A stretch of DNA of 50,129 bases from an uncultured Clostridia bacterium (GCA_947627455.1 CANQWC010000015.1:1-50129); one strand, 5' to 3'; shown: positions 1 to 7,952, counted from the stretch's first letter. Notes: generated by a model from the sequence alone, not told the origin. Numbers and translations are program-made.

Positions 1-121
1 TATTTGTTTGTTCATACACATATTATAGCACATTTATACTCATTTTGGAATACTTTTTTGTGCGGTGTTGCCTTAAGTAAATCTGCGCGAATAATTATTT
101 GCGATTCGGCTTATAGCTGAC

Positions 122-164
122 AATCCCCGCTCTCTGTCAATTACGATAGAGCGCGGGGATTTTA
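122..164 (+). terminator. Intrinsic terminator-like hairpin
   Basis: CCCCG and CTCT pair with AGAG and CGGGG across a loop of about 14 nt and are followed by TTTT. It probably ends a gene lying left of the window. The rest of bases 1-294 shows no supported gene. Confidence 0.55.
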
Positions 165-294
165 ATATTATTTTGCGGGCGGGCAGGGCTACTTTCCAAG
201 ATCTCCAACGCCAGAGTTACTCTACTTGAAAAAGACCTGTATTACCCTCTTATTTATCGTTTTTCACCCCATTTTATTAAATTCCCCCGCCATC

Positions 295-323
295 TTGAAA
301 TCTCCTCGTATTTACGATATAAT
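295..323 (+). promoter_or_regulatory. Sigma-A-type promoter for the ECF sigma operon
   Basis: TTGAAA (295-300) and TATAAT (318-323) are separated by 17 bases. This lies about 75 bases upstream of the sigma factor start, so the operon appears to have a housekeeping promoter as well as any autoregulated one. Confidence 0.7.
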
Positions 324-398
324 ACAAGAAAACCGCTGCTTCGGTGCGCCGATGTTTCAGCCGTAACAATTTATCTGTTTTACAAAAGGAGTGGTAAA

Positions 399-953
399 AT
401 GCTCGCACTGTATCTTGCGATGATCGATTCGCCGAGCGATCGCGAGAAGTTTTCGGCGATATATCGGGAATACCGTGAGCTGATGTTTCGTGCGGCGATG
501 GCGGTGCTGCGCAACGAGGCTCTCGCCGAAGAAGCCGTTCAGGAGGGCTTTTTGAAGATTGCGAAAAATATTTCCCGATTTTCCGAACCGATTTGTAGCA
601 AATCGGCTTCTTTTATCGTTATTATAGTTAGAAACACCGCGATAGACATTCTTCGCAAGGAAAACCTCGGCGCGTCTTTGCCGTATGACGAGGATATCGC
701 GTTCCCCGACAACCTTAAAATGCCCGACATCGGCGAGGTTCTCTACGGCGGAGGCGAGACTGTTTTTGAGACGATATCGTCGATGGATAAGATTTACAGC
801 GACGCGCTGAAGCTTAAATATGTTTACGGATTCAAAAATTCCGAGATCGCCGAGCTTTTGGGGATAAGCGAAAAGAACGCGCAGATGCGGGTCTACCGTG
901 CAAAGCTGATTTTAAAGAAAAAGCTTGAGGAGGCAGGTTATGAAATTAAGTGA
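399..953 (+). CDS. ECF-type RNA polymerase sigma factor
   Basis: This 184-residue protein has the size and layout of a group IV (extracytoplasmic function) sigma-70 factor. The N-terminal sigma-2 region (about residues 20-90) includes the helix MAVLRNEALAEEAVQEGFLK and the RNTAIDILRKE segment. The C-terminal sigma-4 helix-turn-helix (about 130-180) includes LKYVYGFKNSEIAELLGIS followed by the AQMRVYRAK recognition helix. The start is supported by AAAGGAG just upstream. The stop overlaps the next gene, which encodes a one-pass membrane protein, the usual arrangement for a sigma factor and its anti-sigma partner. The downstream transport genes look like part of the same transcription unit. Family assignment is firm; the target promoters are unknown. 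Confidence 0.9.
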   Translation: MLALYLAMIDSPSDREKFSAIYREYRELMFRAAMAVLRNEALAEEAVQEGFLKIAKNISRFSEPICSKSASFIVIIVRNTAIDILRKENLGASLPYDEDIAFPDNLKMPDIGEVLYGGGETVFETISSMDKIYSDALKLKYVYGFKNSEIAELLGISEKNAQMRVYRAKLILKKKLEEAGYEIK

Positions 954-1641
954 CAGGGCAAACGAACGGCTTTGGGACGGCCTTTTGACCGAACTTTTGG
1001 CTGAGGACTGCCTGCGTGAGCTCGGCGAATTGCGCTCTGACGGGGAGATTCACGGCTTCTCCGAGGGCTTTGAGAAGAAAATATCGGGGATAAAGCGCTC
1101 CGTCGGCAGAAAGGAAGCGCTCAGAAATCTTGCAAAGGCAGTTAAAACAGGCGCGGTCACGGCGGCGTCGATTCTCGGAATATGCTTTGTCATGCTTCTC
1201 ACCCAGCCGAAAATCTACGCTGCTGTCAGCGACGTGATTAGAGAGGTATTTTCCGACTACGACAAGTTCTCATATCAAGGCGAATTTGAGGGCGAGATAG
1301 ACGACAGCAAGCGCCTCGGTTATGTTCCCGAGGGCTATAAACTTCGCAATATCGACTATGTTGCCGATGTGCTTATGAGCTTAAGCTATCGAAACGAAGT
1401 CAGCGAAACAATATCATTTGAATACGGCATCGCTTCAAAATGCACCCTCTCGGTCTATAAAAACGGCAGAGAATTCAAGGAAAAAGAGATTGACGGCAGA
1501 ACCTATTATCTTTACATGTCGTCTGACGGTGCGGGAATGTGGAGCTATATCGTCTGGTATGACGGCGACTATGCCTTTAGTGTGAGCGGACAACTTGACG
1601 AGGACGAAATTGTTAAAATCGCCGAAAATGTCGTCGGATAA
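940..1641 (+). CDS. DUF4367-like membrane protein, putative anti-sigma factor
   Basis: A 233-residue protein with a basic cytoplasmic N-terminal part of about 70 residues, one membrane segment near residues 75-95 (AASILGICFVMLLTQ) and an extracellular C-terminal domain. That domain begins with a motif like YVPEGYKLRNID and ends in a strand-rich stretch, the pattern of DUF4367 domains found behind clostridial ECF sigma factors. I chose the ATG at 940 because GAGGAGG precedes it; this start overlaps the sigma stop codon, giving translational coupling. I infer that it holds the sigma factor inactive and senses an envelope signal. There is no obvious zinc-binding HxxxCxxC motif, so it is not a classical ZAS anti-sigma. 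Confidence 0.7.
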   Translation: MKLSDRANERLWDGLLTELLAEDCLRELGELRSDGEIHGFSEGFEKKISGIKRSVGRKEALRNLAKAVKTGAVTAASILGICFVMLLTQPKIYAAVSDVIREVFSDYDKFSYQGEFEGEIDDSKRLGYVPEGYKLRNIDYVADVLMSLSYRNEVSETISFEYGIASKCTLSVYKNGREFKEKEIDGRTYYLYMSSDGAGMWSYIVWYDGDYAFSVSGQLDEDEIVKIAENVVG

Positions 1642-1712
1642 AATATTTTGTAGTGATTCTTCCGAAATTTTCGTTTTTATTGGTGAAACCTTATCACGAA
1701 AGGGTCATAGAC

Positions 1713-3122
1713 ATGAAATTTTTAAGAATCATTACAGCTTTAATTCTTTCCTCGGCGATGCTCTTCGGTTGTGCGACTAAAAGCGATATGCCTGCGAAAA
1801 ACGAGGGCGATGTCACCTCGCCGAGCGATTCTTCGGGCGAAGATTACGGCGTAATATGGTGGAAAAATCCCGACGAGACTACCGCCGCGGTGACTGTCGA
1901 AACAATGCCTTTTGAGGAAAGCAGGCAGCCCGAGCCCGACTCCTCGGTCCTGACGATAAGCGGCTGGAATTATAAGAGCGAGCTTGACGACGAGGCCTTT
2001 ACAAGGGCCGCCGCTCTTTCGGGGCTCGGTGCAAGGTTTGCGCAGTACGGCCCCGAGCAGGTCTCGGTGAAGATAATGGCAGGCGACAAGGATGTCGACA
2101 TATACGTTGTCACGGCGATGTTCCTTAACGATCTTATTGAGCGCGGGCTTTGCCTGCCGATGGGTTCGGAAATTATCGACAGCTTCAACGCCGAGTGCTT
2201 TGGCTATATCTCCGAGCTTTGCCGTGACGAGAACGGAAACACCGTCGCCATGCCTATCGGTAACGAGCCGTCAATGATACTCTATCCCGAGCAGGCCGCC
2301 GAAGAGATCGGCTTTACGTGTGAGGATATCGCATATATGGCGGACTTTCACCGCCTTGTCGAAAACTATGGCGGCGAAAGGGTCTCCTACGCCTCATGGG
2401 CCGGACCGATATATAACTATCTTACGCAGTATAACTGCTTCATCTGCGATTTTGAAAACAAAAAAGCCGACTATGACACCGAGCTTTTTAGGGAGATCTA
2501 CGGCATGTTCGGCGGCTGGAATCTCAACAGCTATGCCCTTGACGGAACCCTGCCCTCGCCAAGGGGTTTTGTAAACCCGAACTCGGTGGAGAGCCCAAAC
2601 GTCGACAGAACGGTGCTTGACAGCAAGAACACCCTGTTTTTGGCCAACACCACCTCGTATTACACTCTGAAGTGGGTATCGGTGCCCGACCCGTTCGCCG
2701 AGGGCGCTCCCAAGTTTGACATTAACGACTGGCGGGCGGCGCATATTCCGTGGATATCCGAAGAGGTCGACAAAAACCTCAGCTCGCCGATCTATGCGGT
2801 CGTGAACCCCTATTCCGAGCACTTCGATGCTGCGGTGAAGGCGCTTGAATACATCGCCGAGAACTTCTATACCTCGGTCGATCCATATCTCAACGGCAGC
2901 CCGTTTCTCAAAAAGGATATCTCGGGCTACCCCGAAAGCTATATGACCGACACGCAGGTCTTCAAAGACGCGTTTGAGATAGCCGAAAACGGCTGCGTAG
3001 CGCTCGCGCCCTCAACGCTCGGCTCGACCGACGATTTTGTCAACTATCAGTCGGGGCGGGTCACGCTTGACGAGGCGATAGAGGTTTACAGCCGACAGAT
3101 AGACGCATATTTAAACGAGTGA
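1713..3122 (+). CDS. Solute-binding-type lipoprotein (ABC importer), paralogue 1
   Basis: A 469-residue exported lipoprotein. The signal peptide MKFLRIITALILSSAMLFGC ends at a lipobox cysteine (residue 20), followed by a low-complexity linker rich in S, T, E and P. The body resembles family 1 extracellular sugar-binding proteins, and the two sugar-type permeases downstream support that role. The motif MAGDKDVDIYVV and the C-terminal YQSGRVTLDEAIEVYSRQ recur in the next gene, so the two are paralogues. An in-frame ATG at 1653 exists, but the ATG at 1713 has AAAGGG upstream and gives a proper signal peptide. The ligand cannot be read from sequence. Confidence 0.75.
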   Translation: MKFLRIITALILSSAMLFGCATKSDMPAKNEGDVTSPSDSSGEDYGVIWWKNPDETTAAVTVETMPFEESRQPEPDSSVLTISGWNYKSELDDEAFTRAAALSGLGARFAQYGPEQVSVKIMAGDKDVDIYVVTAMFLNDLIERGLCLPMGSEIIDSFNAECFGYISELCRDENGNTVAMPIGNEPSMILYPEQAAEEIGFTCEDIAYMADFHRLVENYGGERVSYASWAGPIYNYLTQYNCFICDFENKKADYDTELFREIYGMFGGWNLNSYALDGTLPSPRGFVNPNSVESPNVDRTVLDSKNTLFLANTTSYYTLKWVSVPDPFAEGAPKFDINDWRAAHIPWISEEVDKNLSSPIYAVVNPYSEHFDAAVKALEYIAENFYTSVDPYLNGSPFLKKDISGYPESYMTDTQVFKDAFEIAENGCVALAPSTLGSTDDFVNYQSGRVTLDEAIEVYSRQIDAYLNE

Positions 3123-3129
3123 GGCGCGC

Positions 3130-4317
3130 ATGAAAAGATTATTTGCTTTTTTGACTTCGGCGCTGATTTTATGCTCCTGCGGGGCTTTTCCGAATGAAGT
3201 GGAAAAGGAAGACGCGGGAAATGTCGTGATTAACGATCCGTACAGCGGGCAGGGCGGCGCTTCAAGCAGCATAATCAGGCTCGACCGCTTTTCGGATTAC
3301 TCGGACATTCCTATTTCCGTCACGGGTTACGGCTATTCCGATGCGGTGTTTAAGATACTTGCGGGCGACAGCGACGTGGATATTTATTTTCTCAGCGCGT
3401 CGGAGGCGCGGCATCTGATCGAAAAGAAAATTTACGGGTCGATAGCCTCTGAGGTTGTTGAAAATTACAACCAAAGCTGCTTTGACTATCTTAAAGAATT
3501 CAGCGCCGTTGACGGAGAGGCGGTTTTGATGCCGATAATGTCGTCGGTCACGGCGATTCTTGTTCCGAACGGGGCGGCCGAAGATATGCCCGACATAACC
3601 TATATCGACAGTTATCTCGGATGGGTGAGAAATTACTCGGGAGAAAGAAAGGCCTATACCCGCGCCGACAATCTCTATACCTTTTTGAATTATCAGTATG
3701 AGAAATATTACTGCGATTTTGAAAACCGCTCGTTCGACTATAATACCGAAATTTATCGGCATATCTACTCCGAGCTTCTTGGCGGCTTTGAGAGATATTC
3801 AAATCCGCCCGAAACGGTCATGGGCTTTGAAAGCGCAGGCTTAAAAGATACTTCCGATGAAAAGACCGTTTTGGCTGCGGAGGGGAATTTTTCGGAATAT
3901 GCCGAAGCTGCGGACAACTGGCGAGCATTCCCTATCCCGAAAATTACCGAAAAAGTCGGCGGAAATTTTGTCAACACAATTTTCGCCTATATAAACCCTT
4001 ACGGCAAGCACAAAGAGGCGGCGGTCAAGGTTCTTGAATCGATCGCGGAAAACTATTCAAGCCTGACCAACGGCGGGGTATACGAAATTTTCAACTACCC
4101 CTTTATCAAAAAGGACAGAGCAGACTACGGTGAAAAATACCTCACTAACAGTGCTCTTTTCGATGATTTCTTCACAATCGCCGAGGGTGGCTTTGTGCAT
4201 GAATATCAGTTTATGAGCACAAGAAACGACATCGACCTTTACCAGTCGGGGCAGATTTCTCTTGATGAAGCGATAGAAATGTATTCCCGCGAGGTCGGCG
4301 CATGGCTGAATGAGTGA
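3130..4317 (+). CDS. Solute-binding-type lipoprotein (ABC importer), paralogue 2
   Basis: A 395-residue lipoprotein with signal peptide MKRLFAFLTSALILCSC and an acylated cysteine near residue 17. It is a shorter, diverged duplicate of the preceding gene: LAGDSDVDIYFLSASE matches MAGDKDVDIYVVTAM, and YQSGQISLDEAIEMYSREV matches its C-terminus. It starts 7 bases after its paralogue stops and its end overlaps the first permease start, so all are co-transcribed. A tandem pair of binding proteins on one permease pair would let the importer accept two ligands or sense and import separately; this is inference. Confidence 0.72.
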   Translation: MKRLFAFLTSALILCSCGAFPNEVEKEDAGNVVINDPYSGQGGASSSIIRLDRFSDYSDIPISVTGYGYSDAVFKILAGDSDVDIYFLSASEARHLIEKKIYGSIASEVVENYNQSCFDYLKEFSAVDGEAVLMPIMSSVTAILVPNGAAEDMPDITYIDSYLGWVRNYSGERKAYTRADNLYTFLNYQYEKYYCDFENRSFDYNTEIYRHIYSELLGGFERYSNPPETVMGFESAGLKDTSDEKTVLAAEGNFSEYAEAADNWRAFPIPKITEKVGGNFVNTIFAYINPYGKHKEAAVKVLESIAENYSSLTNGGVYEIFNYPFIKKDRADYGEKYLTNSALFDDFFTIAEGGFVHEYQFMSTRNDIDLYQSGQISLDEAIEMYSREVGAWLNE

Positions 4318-5155
4318 CGATATGAACAAAAAACTCAAACTTAAATTTCTGGCCCTCGGCCTCCCTGAGGCGGCGGGCTTCGCGGCGTTTTATATCCTGC
4401 CGTTTATAAGAAGCGTCGGCTATGCGTTTACGGGCGGTGGCCTCGAAAAGCATTTTGTCGGGCTTGAGAACTTCAAAGCTGTCGCCGAAAACGGCTATTT
4501 TCGCCTCGCGGTGAGAAATACCGCGCTGTTTTCCCTGATAGGAGTTGCGGCGGTGATGACCCTCGCGCTGCTGCTTTCGTTCGGGCTGATGAGGCTCTCG
4601 GAGCGTTTTTTGTGGATAAAAAGCGCGTTCATAATGCCCTATGTTCTTCCGAGCGCGAGCATAATTTTAATATGGCAGACGGTTTTTAACTCCGACGGGT
4701 ATTTTGCCCTCACGATGTCGGACAAATTTGGCGGCTTCTTCGACGTCCTGCCGCTCTATCTTTTATTCATCTGGAAAAACGTCGGCATAGACATAATTCT
4801 TCTGACGGCGGCGATGTCAAAGGTTCCGAAAGAGGTCTATGAGGCGGCGGCTATCGACGGCGCAAGCCCGCGAACCGTTAGGCTTAAAATAACTCTCCCT
4901 CTCATTTCGCCGACGCTTATGTTTGTCGGCGTCCTCAGCTTTGTAAACTCGCTGAAAATCTTCAAGGAGAGCTATCTTTTTTACAACACCGACTACCCGC
5001 CCGACTCGGCTTATATGCTCCAGAACTACATGAACAACCACTTTTACAAGCTTAACTATGAAAACCTTTCGGCAGCGGCAGTGATGTTCACGCTCTTTGT
5101 CGGCGCGCTGATTTTTGCGGTATATATGCTTTCCGAAAGGGGCAGTGAGCGATGA
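4310..5155 (+). CDS. Sugar-type ABC transporter permease (MalF/UgpA-like)
   Basis: A 281-residue inner-membrane permease of the carbohydrate-uptake (CUT1) type. Six membrane segments are visible, starting with AAGFAAFYILPFIRSVGYAF. The cytoplasmic coupling loop has the EAA motif around residues 180-205: YEAAAIDGASPRTVRLKITL. It should pair with the MalG-like permease that follows with a 4-base overlap. The start at 4310 overlaps the previous stop; an in-frame ATG at 4322 is an alternative, and neither has a strong Shine-Dalgarno sequence, so translation is probably coupled. No MalK-type ATPase is present in the operon. Confidence 0.85.
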   Translation: MSDDMNKKLKLKFLALGLPEAAGFAAFYILPFIRSVGYAFTGGGLEKHFVGLENFKAVAENGYFRLAVRNTALFSLIGVAAVMTLALLLSFGLMRLSERFLWIKSAFIMPYVLPSASIILIWQTVFNSDGYFALTMSDKFGGFFDVLPLYLLFIWKNVGIDIILLTAAMSKVPKEVYEAAAIDGASPRTVRLKITLPLISPTLMFVGVLSFVNSLKIFKESYLFYNTDYPPDSAYMLQNYMNNHFYKLNYENLSAAAVMFTLFVGALIFAVYMLSERGSER

Positions 5156-5907
5156 AAAATAAAGCCTCGACCGCAATTTTAACTGCGCTCGGTGTCGTGT
5201 TCTTTCTTCCTGTCGCGGCGACGTTTTTAAACTCGCTGATATATGACGGCAGACCGTCCCTCAAAGAATATTGGGAGCTTTTCACAACGAATCACGCTTA
5301 TTTCAAATACTTTTGGAACTCGGTGCTGTACGCCGCGCTCATCACCTCGGCGAGCATAATAATTTCGCTGCCGCTCGGCTTCGTCTTCGCAAAAATAAAA
5401 TTCAGAGGCGCAAAAGTGCTGTTCTTTATTTACATAGCCGTGATGCTGCTGCCCTTTCAGGCGACGCTTCTGCCGAATTATATTCAGCTTCGCGATTTCG
5501 GCTTTTTGAATACCCCGCTTGCGCTCACCCTGCCGATGATCTTCTCGCCCTTTGCGGTGTTTTTAATGAGGCAGTTTATGATTTCCGTGCCCGACGAGCT
5601 TATAGATTACGCTCAGCTTGAAACGTCGTCGGCGCTGAAAATCATGCGCTATGCGGTTTTGCCGCAGATAAAATCGGCCGTATCCGCGCTTGCCGTCTTA
5701 ATCTTCTGCGAAAGCTGGAACATCGTCGAGCAGGCGCTTATATTCTCGATGGACAATCCCGAAATTTACCCGCTTTCGGTGAAGCTGTCGGAGCTCCCCG
5801 AAAATGTCGCAAGCGCAGGCGGCGCGGTTTATATGTTTCCGGTGCTCATGCTGTTTCTGATATTCAGAAAGCCGCTTGAGACGTCGATGGAAAGCTATAA
5901 GTTGTGA
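5152..5907 (+). CDS. Sugar-type ABC transporter permease (MalG-like)
   Basis: A 251-residue permease, partner of the preceding one (ATGA overlap). It begins with a membrane segment (TAILTALGVVFFLPVAATF) and shows the MalG-type segment LPLGFVFAKIKFRGAK. The coupling loop near residues 150-175 (ELIDYAQLETSSALKIMRYA) corresponds to the EAA loop, but the usual EAAxxDGA has become DYAQLETSS. That may mean an unusual ATPase partner. The pair should form the membrane channel for substrates delivered by the two lipoproteins upstream. Confidence 0.82.
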   Translation: MKNKASTAILTALGVVFFLPVAATFLNSLIYDGRPSLKEYWELFTTNHAYFKYFWNSVLYAALITSASIIISLPLGFVFAKIKFRGAKVLFFIYIAVMLLPFQATLLPNYIQLRDFGFLNTPLALTLPMIFSPFAVFLMRQFMISVPDELIDYAQLETSSALKIMRYAVLPQIKSAVSALAVLIFCESWNIVEQALIFSMDNPEIYPLSVKLSELPENVASAGGAVYMFPVLMLFLIFRKPLETSMESYKL

Positions 5908-5914
5908 GGCGCTC

Positions 5915-6298
5915 ATGAAAAGATTGACAGTGATAATAATGCTTACTTTCAGTGCGGTGATAGTCTTTTTCTCTCTTTTCGGCGACGCGATCTATCACCT
6001 CGTGACTGTCGACGTAAAAACCTATACGGTTTCAGCGGCAGTAATGTCTGCCGACGGGCCGAAGCTTGTACTGCCGAAGGAATGTGTAAGGGGCGGGAAA
6101 GTCTTGCTCATAGAGGCCGCGCCCGCGTTTGAAAGAACGGTTTTTACAGTGAGAAATGTTGAAGTGACCCTGCGCGATGACGACCATGACAGCGGCATGT
6201 ATCTGATTGAAAGCGGGCTGAGACAGGGGGATAGGGTGGTTCTGGAGTGCGGGAAAGAGCTAAAAGACGGCGAAAGAGTTGAACCGCAGGCAGAATAG
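5915..6298 (+). CDS. Small membrane-anchored protein with a membrane-fusion-protein-like tail
   Basis: A 127-residue protein: one N-terminal membrane segment (about residues 4-25) and a small extracellular domain. The end (ESGLRQGDRVVLECGKELKD) matches the C-terminal membrane-proximal region of HlyD/RND-type periplasmic adaptor proteins, which usually reads sGLkxGDrVVxxgxxxLkdGxxV. The lipoyl and coiled-coil parts of such adaptors are absent, so this is only the terminal domain on an anchor. ATG 5915 starts 7 bases after the permease stop; the open frame extends further upstream but overlaps the permease. Function is unknown; context suggests it assists the importer. Confidence 0.6.
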   Translation: MKRLTVIIMLTFSAVIVFFSLFGDAIYHLVTVDVKTYTVSAAVMSADGPKLVLPKECVRGGKVLLIEAAPAFERTVFTVRNVEVTLRDDDHDSGMYLIESGLRQGDRVVLECGKELKDGERVEPQAE

Positions 6299-6485
6299 CT
6301 CGGCCGAAAATTTTTAGCCAAAGACGCACCCGACTGACGCGCTGCGGCGGCTGAATTATTCAATGTTTTTGATAATCTGTTTATAATAGGAAAGCGCGGA
6401 TGATGATGTTCTAAGCCATAGAACACCTTTAGGCAAATGCACAAGTTATTGCTCGGATATAGAAGTACACAAGCGGAGGACATAG

Positions 6486-6528
6486 AAAAAGCACGAAGCA
6501 GGGAAAATCCCTATACTTCGTGCTTTTT
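6486..6528 (+). terminator. Strong intrinsic terminator
   Basis: AAAAAGCACGAAG pairs with CTTCGTGCTTTTT, a 13-bp stem, with a small inner hairpin (CAGGG/CCCTA). With A and T runs on both sides it can work in both directions. It ends the sigma-transport operon or a small transcript initiated near 6390. Confidence 0.85.
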
Positions 6529-6594
6529 GGTTGCTATATTCCGTCCGACGGATGCCGTAACTTAAATTTTTTGATTGAAAACTTCTTTATGACG

Positions 6595-6623
6595 CCCCCG
6601 AGGTCTCCCTCGGGGGTTGTTTT
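6595..6623 (+). terminator. GC-rich hairpin followed by TTGTTTT
   Basis: CCCCCGAGG pairs with CCTCGGGGG across a TCTC loop, followed by TTGTTTT. It lies between two convergent transcription units and is a second possible plus-strand terminator. Otherwise 6299-6634 contains no supported gene, only a possible small RNA (see findings). Confidence 0.6.
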
Positions 6624-6634
6624 AAGCGGTTGAA

Positions 6635-7429
6635 TTACCCTTTTCTGAGCGACTGAGCAAGGCTGCGCAAATCGCTGATACTTGGCTCGTTATACGCGGT
6701 AATCAAGTCGGCTAACGATTCAAACTTGAGCTTGTAGCTGTCGTTTATATCCGTTGCTCTGAGCCTGTCAAGCAGTACCGATCTCAGCGCTTTTGAGGTC
6801 TCGTCGCTCATAACTCCCGCGTCGCACCGCTCTATTGCGCTGACGATCTGCTCCAATGAAAAATGATTGAAATCGACAGGTTCCGGCTTTATGTCGTCAT
6901 AGAGCTTCTCATAAAACGCGATGAGCTTCTGATTCGTGGCTTCGCGGTGTACCGCTACGTCGCGAATGGCTTCACACCTCGCCTGATTAGCAATGTCGCC
7001 GACGCCGTCGTCTAAAACCAGACTGTCCAAAACGCTAATCGCTTTAAAGATGTGCTCATTGTCCTGCTGGATTTTTTCGATCTGCGAAAGAATGTAGCCG
7101 ACGCTGAGCTCGGGTTCTGAGCCGCTCATCTTGCCGCTCATCTCTTCGATTCCCTCGATTTTCTCGGCAGCCTCGATCGGCTCGGCGATTTCATTGACAT
7201 TAGTTTTGATGTTGTTATCAGACATTTTTGTATCCTCCAAAATATTCGGCGGACACGCAAGGCAAACCGTATTTTCGTCTACGAAGCGTGCCCTGCCTTT
7301 TTTAACAAGACCTTTTGCCCTCTTCGGGTAGGTCGCTTCATATTCTCTGCCTGTTTCGTCTATAACGGAAATGTTTTTTTCGATGGGTTCCGACCCCCTT
7401 TTATTGACGCGGATTTCGTTTTTTGTGAT
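6635..7429 (-). CDS. Unidentified protein with a basic N-terminal domain; AUC start codon proposed
   Basis: The reading frame is open from a TAG at 7440-7438 to 6635. A conventional ATG lies at 7225 (GGAGG 8 bases upstream; 196 residues), but the same frame upstream codes for a protein-like segment containing VNKRGSEPIEKNI, EYEATYPKRAKGLVKKGRAR and FVDENTVCLACPP. No ATG, GTG or TTG occurs in that segment until a TTG at 7240. A strong AGGAGG sits 8 bases before an ATC codon at 7429, giving 264 residues. The N-terminal part is basic with a CxxC-less LACPP end; the middle is acidic; the rest is helical. I recall similar YPKRAKGLVK-type segments in Oscillospiraceae proteins, but cannot confirm it here. 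Function unknown; nucleic-acid binding is a guess. Confidence 0.6.
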   Translation of the reverse strand: MTKNEIRVNKRGSEPIEKNISVIDETGREYEATYPKRAKGLVKKGRARFVDENTVCLACPPNILEDTKMSDNNIKTNVNEIAEPIEAAEKIEGIEEMSGKMSGSEPELSVGYILSQIEKIQQDNEHIFKAISVLDSLVLDDGVGDIANQARCEAIRDVAVHREATNQKLIAFYEKLYDDIKPEPVDFNHFSLEQIVSAIERCDAGVMSDETSKALRSVLLDRLRATDINDSYKLKFESLADLITAYNEPSISDLRSLAQSLRKG

Positions 7430-7506
7430 GAGTGTCTCCTCCTATCCTTATTTAAAGATACCATAATATCTCAAACCTGTCAAGAAAAATATTTTTTAAA
7501 ACCCTA

Positions 7507-7535
7507 TTGACAAATCTGTATCAACTGTATATACT
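7507..7535 (+). promoter_or_regulatory. Promoter of the GntR/ABC operon
   Basis: TTGACA (7507-7512), 17 bases, TATACT (7530-7535). It is close to consensus, about 43 bases upstream of the GTG start. Confidence 0.85.
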
Positions 7536-7549
7536 GTAAATATACAGTT
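7523..7549. promoter_or_regulatory. Palindromic operator, probably for the adjacent GntR regulator
   Basis: AACTGTATAT (7523-7532) and ATATACAGTT (7540-7549) form a perfect 10-bp inverted repeat around 7 bases and cover the -10 box. That position would block RNA polymerase, as in self-repressed YtrA-type operons. Confidence 0.7.
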
Positions 7550-7577
7550 TGCGCAGCTGACAGAAAGGAGTGTTTCG

Positions 7578-7949
7578 GTGAACATTTTTATCGACAACAA
7601 AAGCGGCTCGCCGATATATGACCAAATATATTCTCAGATCAAGGCGGCGATAATAAGCGGAGAGTTAAAAGAGGACGACGCCCTGCCCTCTATCCGCGCC
7701 CTTGCGAAGGACCTCAGAATCAGCGTCATCACGACAAAGCGTGCCTATGACGAGCTTGAGCGCGAGGGGTATATCTACACCGTCGCGGCGAAGGGCTGTT
7801 TTGTCGCGCCGAAGAATCTTGAGCTCATTCGCGAGGAAAACCTTCGCAGAATCGAGGAGCACATGGAAGAAATACTCAGGCTTTCAAAGAGCGTCGGCCT
7901 TTCTTCCGATGATCTCATCGAGATGCTCAAAAATCTTAAGGAGGAATAA
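7578..7949 (+). CDS. GntR-family regulator, YtrA subfamily
   Basis: A 123-residue DNA-binding regulator. It has the YtrA-subfamily form: an N-terminal winged helix (residues 1-75; SGSPIYDQIYSQIKAAIISG, LPSIRALAKDLRISVITTKR, YDELEREGYIYTVAAKGCF) and only a short helical C-terminal tail of about 45 residues, too small for ligand-binding FadR or UTRA domains. The start is GTG with AAAGGAG upstream. It is followed after 3 bases by an ABC ATPase and two ABC-2 permeases, the standard YtrA arrangement. I infer that it represses its own operon through the palindrome at 7523-7549, with inducers often being cell-wall-active peptides in this family. Confidence 0.92.
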   Translation: MNIFIDNKSGSPIYDQIYSQIKAAIISGELKEDDALPSIRALAKDLRISVITTKRAYDELEREGYIYTVAAKGCFVAPKNLELIREENLRRIEEHMEEILRLSKSVGLSSDDLIEMLKNLKEE

Positions 7950-7952
7950 AAA

